A stretch of 9,828 nucleotides of DNA from the NCBI GenBank assembly GCA_020630835.1, contig JAHDIL010000038.1:1-9828 (forward strand). Direction: 5' to 3'. This document shows, in pieces, positions 8,701 to 9,828 of the stretch (position 1 is the stretch's first letter; the number at the start of each line of letters is the position of its first letter). This DNA comes from Verrucomicrobiota bacterium (lineage in GTDB: Bacteria; Verrucomicrobiota; Verrucomicrobiia; Verrucomicrobiales; DEV007). Position numbers and translations under genes: made by a program. The notes under the pieces were generated by a model. It searched no databases. It saw only the letters and a list, made by a program, of their open reading frames with translations, and was not told the origin of the DNA.

Positions 8701-8965
8701 GAATCTGGTCGAAAGGAGGAGCGGATCCAGCAGCCAGATCTGCCGCTGCATTCTCATCGAGCGCAGCTATGGAGAGTTTTGTTACGATAGAATCGAAGAA
8801 TTCTCCGGCCGCTTTTTTCGTAAATGTGAGGGCAATGATTCTTTCGGGGAAACAGTCTCTACTTTCAATATATTGAGCAGCTAGCAGTCCGATATAACGG
8901 GTAGTCAGCTGATAGGTTTTACCTGAACCCGCTGAGGCTAAGATGGCTTCGTTCGGGAGATTCAT
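5771..8965 (-). CDS. addA: AddA-like UvrD/RecB-family helicase-nuclease
   Basis: This complete 1064-residue protein is a superfamily 1 helicase with a C-terminal RecB-type nuclease. Helicase motifs in order: Walker A ASAGSGKT (10-17), ALTFTKKAA (45-53), GTLDSFF (114-120), Walker B LLDEFQDT (405-412), QVGDIKQAIYGWRGG (439-453), LDVSWRS (478-484), TIHKAKGLTFD (723-733) and TYVALTRAR (802-810). A proline/arginine-rich linker (about 873-912) leads to the nuclease: H921 in GSLVHQKLE, D991 in GTFDRV, D1009 and K1011 in IDFKTD, and Q1030/Y1034 in QMAGY. All key residues are present, so both activities should be intact. With AddB it would unwind and resect double-strand DNA ends to load RecA in the cytoplasm. 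It is somewhat shorter than Bacillus AddA (about 1230). No Shine-Dalgarno sequence precedes the ATG, which overlaps the upstream gene stop (ATGA), so translation is probably coupled. The gene symbol rests on family architecture and the AddB-like neighbour; RecB-like naming is the alternative. Confidence 0.92.
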   Translation of the reverse strand: MNLPNEAILASAGSGKTYQLTTRYIGLLAAQYIESRDCFPERIIALTFTKKAAGEFFDSIVTKLSIAALDENAAADLAAGSAPPFDQILGQLSQSDYQLLLKRVVQSMPRLHLGTLDSFFASILQIYPESFGLSSETAILEDHEEENFRLATLDSLVLDPRFSRAGEKFKAFHQSYRLSMVQREEAGTYRHLLKHMSEVHRFFLDAPAEQLWGNPKAIWPNGELLWDFSDFDYKEAGRQLLNALREEFSADHKQFQRWEDFCECLDTFSSSEPLAKPVKYIFERTFEPLVRNRQSEFPLKLNRVEYRLTQEICDLLRAIWLNYGGDLLRSLLNQTGALWDLADTYETLYHTGVRSEGFLTFSDITLVLSGKLDSDEPAPRLTTRPLAETHLDIAYRLDSRFDHWLLDEFQDTSFSQWSVIESLIDEIFSDDSGRKSYFQVGDIKQAIYGWRGGETGLFKEVIARYDDHSERSIQTRRLDVSWRSCPDILDPVNRLFSDKQAMEACSFEPDSISQWDWSDHDSAPALKDKAGITEWLTPVEPDGDPLLILSTKLVEISPLERGISCAVLVDSNKRANDIARYLRAETNLPIVNTSDCQVIDETATNSLVLSLFRFLAHPADKVSEEHIRLSPLVDETFLPSELLSSMLSLLHENGFEALLGYISTNLEQKGAQTDHSKFFLESLYAPLRKLDEAGSRDLHQAIRILEKFTIRDEQSAQSIQILTIHKAKGLTFDVCFLFEVDPCRTSLQSVRLTPLDLDRNSDRSPGWVLKLPSKDIIHADPVLSCYQHHKLCEEQYETLCLTYVALTRARFGNYLITNFQKNSSQSHNCLNWIRSVWQTKDAEETEIGNIPMRVLFRSDTPSSDPYWFQTCSPKETPPTVEAEKKRPPERSRPERMVHPGRTRSPISSADSPATLFGSLVHQKLESLPKQIDELNNFLESLGSTDAELYIKKAFSNPEVFSDLFADAEDDLWIEKSFDLFKDRQLVQGTFDRVILKQVGSPETRAVLIDFKTDVAPPEEIKQISASYREQMAGYREALSSILKVEASAITLKLVFLSNQAIYDL
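8962..8965 (-). other. ATGA start/stop overlap between the AddB-like and AddA-like genes
   Basis: On the minus strand, the ATG of the helicase-nuclease (8965-8963) overlaps the TGA of the AddB-like gene (8964-8962). The bases just upstream are pyrimidine-rich and offer no ribosome binding site. This points to coupled translation of the two subunits, as expected for proteins of one complex. Confidence 0.8.
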
Positions 8966-9828
8966 GAAGAGGCGGACAGTGTAGCGTTTTCCGCGAGAAG
9001 GCTTACATCGACCCGTTCGTTATGTTCTGACCCGAGTAAACTAGAGAAAGCATCGTCGAAAGGGAGTTTGTGATTGATTTGTGAAAATTGCTGCTGACGG
9101 ATCCTTCGGATCGCTTCGGTGATGCAAGCCTCTGCTGACTCGATTTGGTCAGCGATATCATCCCAGAAATAGAGCCCTGTGGAAGCATGCGTAGGTGCAA
9201 CCCATCCATAGCCGACACTAATTGACTTGCCTGGGAAGAGGGTCTGTGCAGCAAGGTAGTAGATCGGTAGCTGTAAGTCCTTCCAGTATTTCTTTTGGTT
9301 GGGAATCTTGCGCCATTCGGCCTCTTCTTCTTTAAGCCCCAGGGGCCCCAGTGTTGAGAGGCACTTGTTGGCGATACTCTCAAATTTGCTGTAGGTTTTA
9401 AAGTCTATGATTCGAATCAAGCCGGATTCATGTTGCTCGATGCGGTCGATCTGGCCGGTAAGATGGCAATTAGCTACAGTGAATGGGTGATCTGGAGTTC
9501 CAAATTGAGTTTCGGCATGGGTGATTTTCCAGCCTGACTGTCGAGCTGCGACCTCCTGATGAGCCCACCAGCGCAAACGTTGCTCAGCAGATTGAATCTG
9601 GATTGCCAAGGCCGCAGAAGAAGACGGCCCGAAGCGGAGGCGCATGATATTGCGCACTTCTGTTAAGAAATATGTTTCGATCTCTCCGGCGTCCTCGCTG
9701 TCCTTTATCGCACTGCGTCCGAAGCTCTCGAGTGTATGATGAACTAGATTTCCGAAATCCGCTGCGTTCAGTTCACGTTTTTCTCCATCAAATTCACGCG
9801 CCTGCAATCCGTGTTTTAGATAGAACCG
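8962..9828 (-). CDS. addB: AddB-like PD-(D/E)XK nuclease subunit, 5' partial
   Basis: The frame is open from the right edge to the stop at 8962-8964, giving 288 visible residues. The TTG at 9807 is internal, because the residues before it (RFYLKHGL) match the conserved FRFYL segment at the start of the AddB nuclease domain. The nuclease residues are present: H30 in FGNLVHHTLESF, D128 in GQIDRI, D142 and K144 in IDFKTY, and Q187 to Y190 in QLPIY. This is the C-terminal nuclease domain of the second subunit of an AddAB-type end-resection complex. The inactivated helicase-like part should lie beyond the edge. The C-terminal cysteine cluster that forms an iron-sulfur site in Bacillus AddB is missing: the last 100 residues hold a single Cys and end in ENATLSASS. 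The assignment as AddB rests on the overlap with the AddA-like gene; a generic PD-(D/E)XK family nuclease is the cautious alternative. Confidence 0.86.
   Translation of the reverse strand, partial: RFYLKHGLQAREFDGEKRELNAADFGNLVHHTLESFGRSAIKDSEDAGEIETYFLTEVRNIMRLRFGPSSSAALAIQIQSAEQRLRWWAHQEVAARQSGWKITHAETQFGTPDHPFTVANCHLTGQIDRIEQHESGLIRIIDFKTYSKFESIANKCLSTLGPLGLKEEEAEWRKIPNQKKYWKDLQLPIYYLAAQTLFPGKSISVGYGWVAPTHASTGLYFWDDIADQIESAEACITEAIRRIRQQQFSQINHKLPFDDAFSSLLGSEHNERVDVSLLAENATLSASS

Noticed and set aside
9337..9349. GC-rich palindromic stretch CCCCAGGGGCCCC
   Set aside because: It is fully explained by Leu-Gly-Pro-Leu-Gly codons within the AddB-like gene and has no T-run or regulatory context.
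9003..9383. Open frame of 126 codons on the minus strand in another phase of the AddB-like gene
   Set aside because: It lies wholly inside the nuclease domain, whose frame carries all catalytic motifs. The alternative product is low-complexity with no recognisable family.
9805..9807. TTG as the start of the 281-residue nuclease gene
   Set aside because: The upstream residues RFYLKHG match the conserved AddB segment and the frame is open to the right edge, so the gene is partial and does not start here.

Overview
The window reads as chromosomal DNA from a member of the Planctomycetes-Verrucomicrobia-Chlamydiae group, most likely a verrucomicrobium (my inference). The reasons are a Rhodopirellula/Verrucomicrobium-type ECF sigma factor, a PSCyt1-DUF1549-DUF1553 secreted cytochrome, and a DUF1501 protein, a combination greatly expanded in that group. 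It is almost fully coding, with gaps of 20 bases or less. I see no tRNA, rRNA, CRISPR array, insertion sequence or phage gene.

Left block (about 1-5767, plus strand): four genes in tight succession. They are (1) the C-terminal two thirds of an ECF-type sigma factor, cut by the left edge; (2) a single-pass membrane protein with a short cytoplasmic N-terminus and an external LamG-like (concanavalin A-like) domain, overlapping the sigma gene by 4 bp (ATGA); (3) a large secreted protein with two CXXCH haem motifs and the PSCyt1, DUF1549 and DUF1553 domains, starting at a GTG 4 bp downstream behind a strong ribosome binding site; and (4) a DUF1501 protein with a twin-arginine signal peptide, 20 bp further on. 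The spacing suggests one transcript. A plausible reading is a sigma factor controlled by a membrane sensor/anti-sigma partner, co-produced with a secreted cytochrome/DUF1501 pair. The biochemical function of this pair is, as far as I know, not established.

Right block (5771-9828, minus strand): an AddAB-type double-strand-break repair pair. The C-terminal part of an AddB-like PD-(D/E)XK nuclease, cut by the right edge, overlaps by 4 bp (ATGA) the start of a complete AddA-like UvrD/RecB helicase-nuclease. The two blocks converge with only 3 bp between their stop codons at 5768-5770. They have no visible functional link.

The most interesting part is the left block: a candidate signal-responsive sigma/membrane-LamG module coupled to a secreted multidomain cytochrome and DUF1501 protein. 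The families are known from genomes, but the system as a whole is poorly described. No promoter for either block lies in the window, because both first genes run off its edges.
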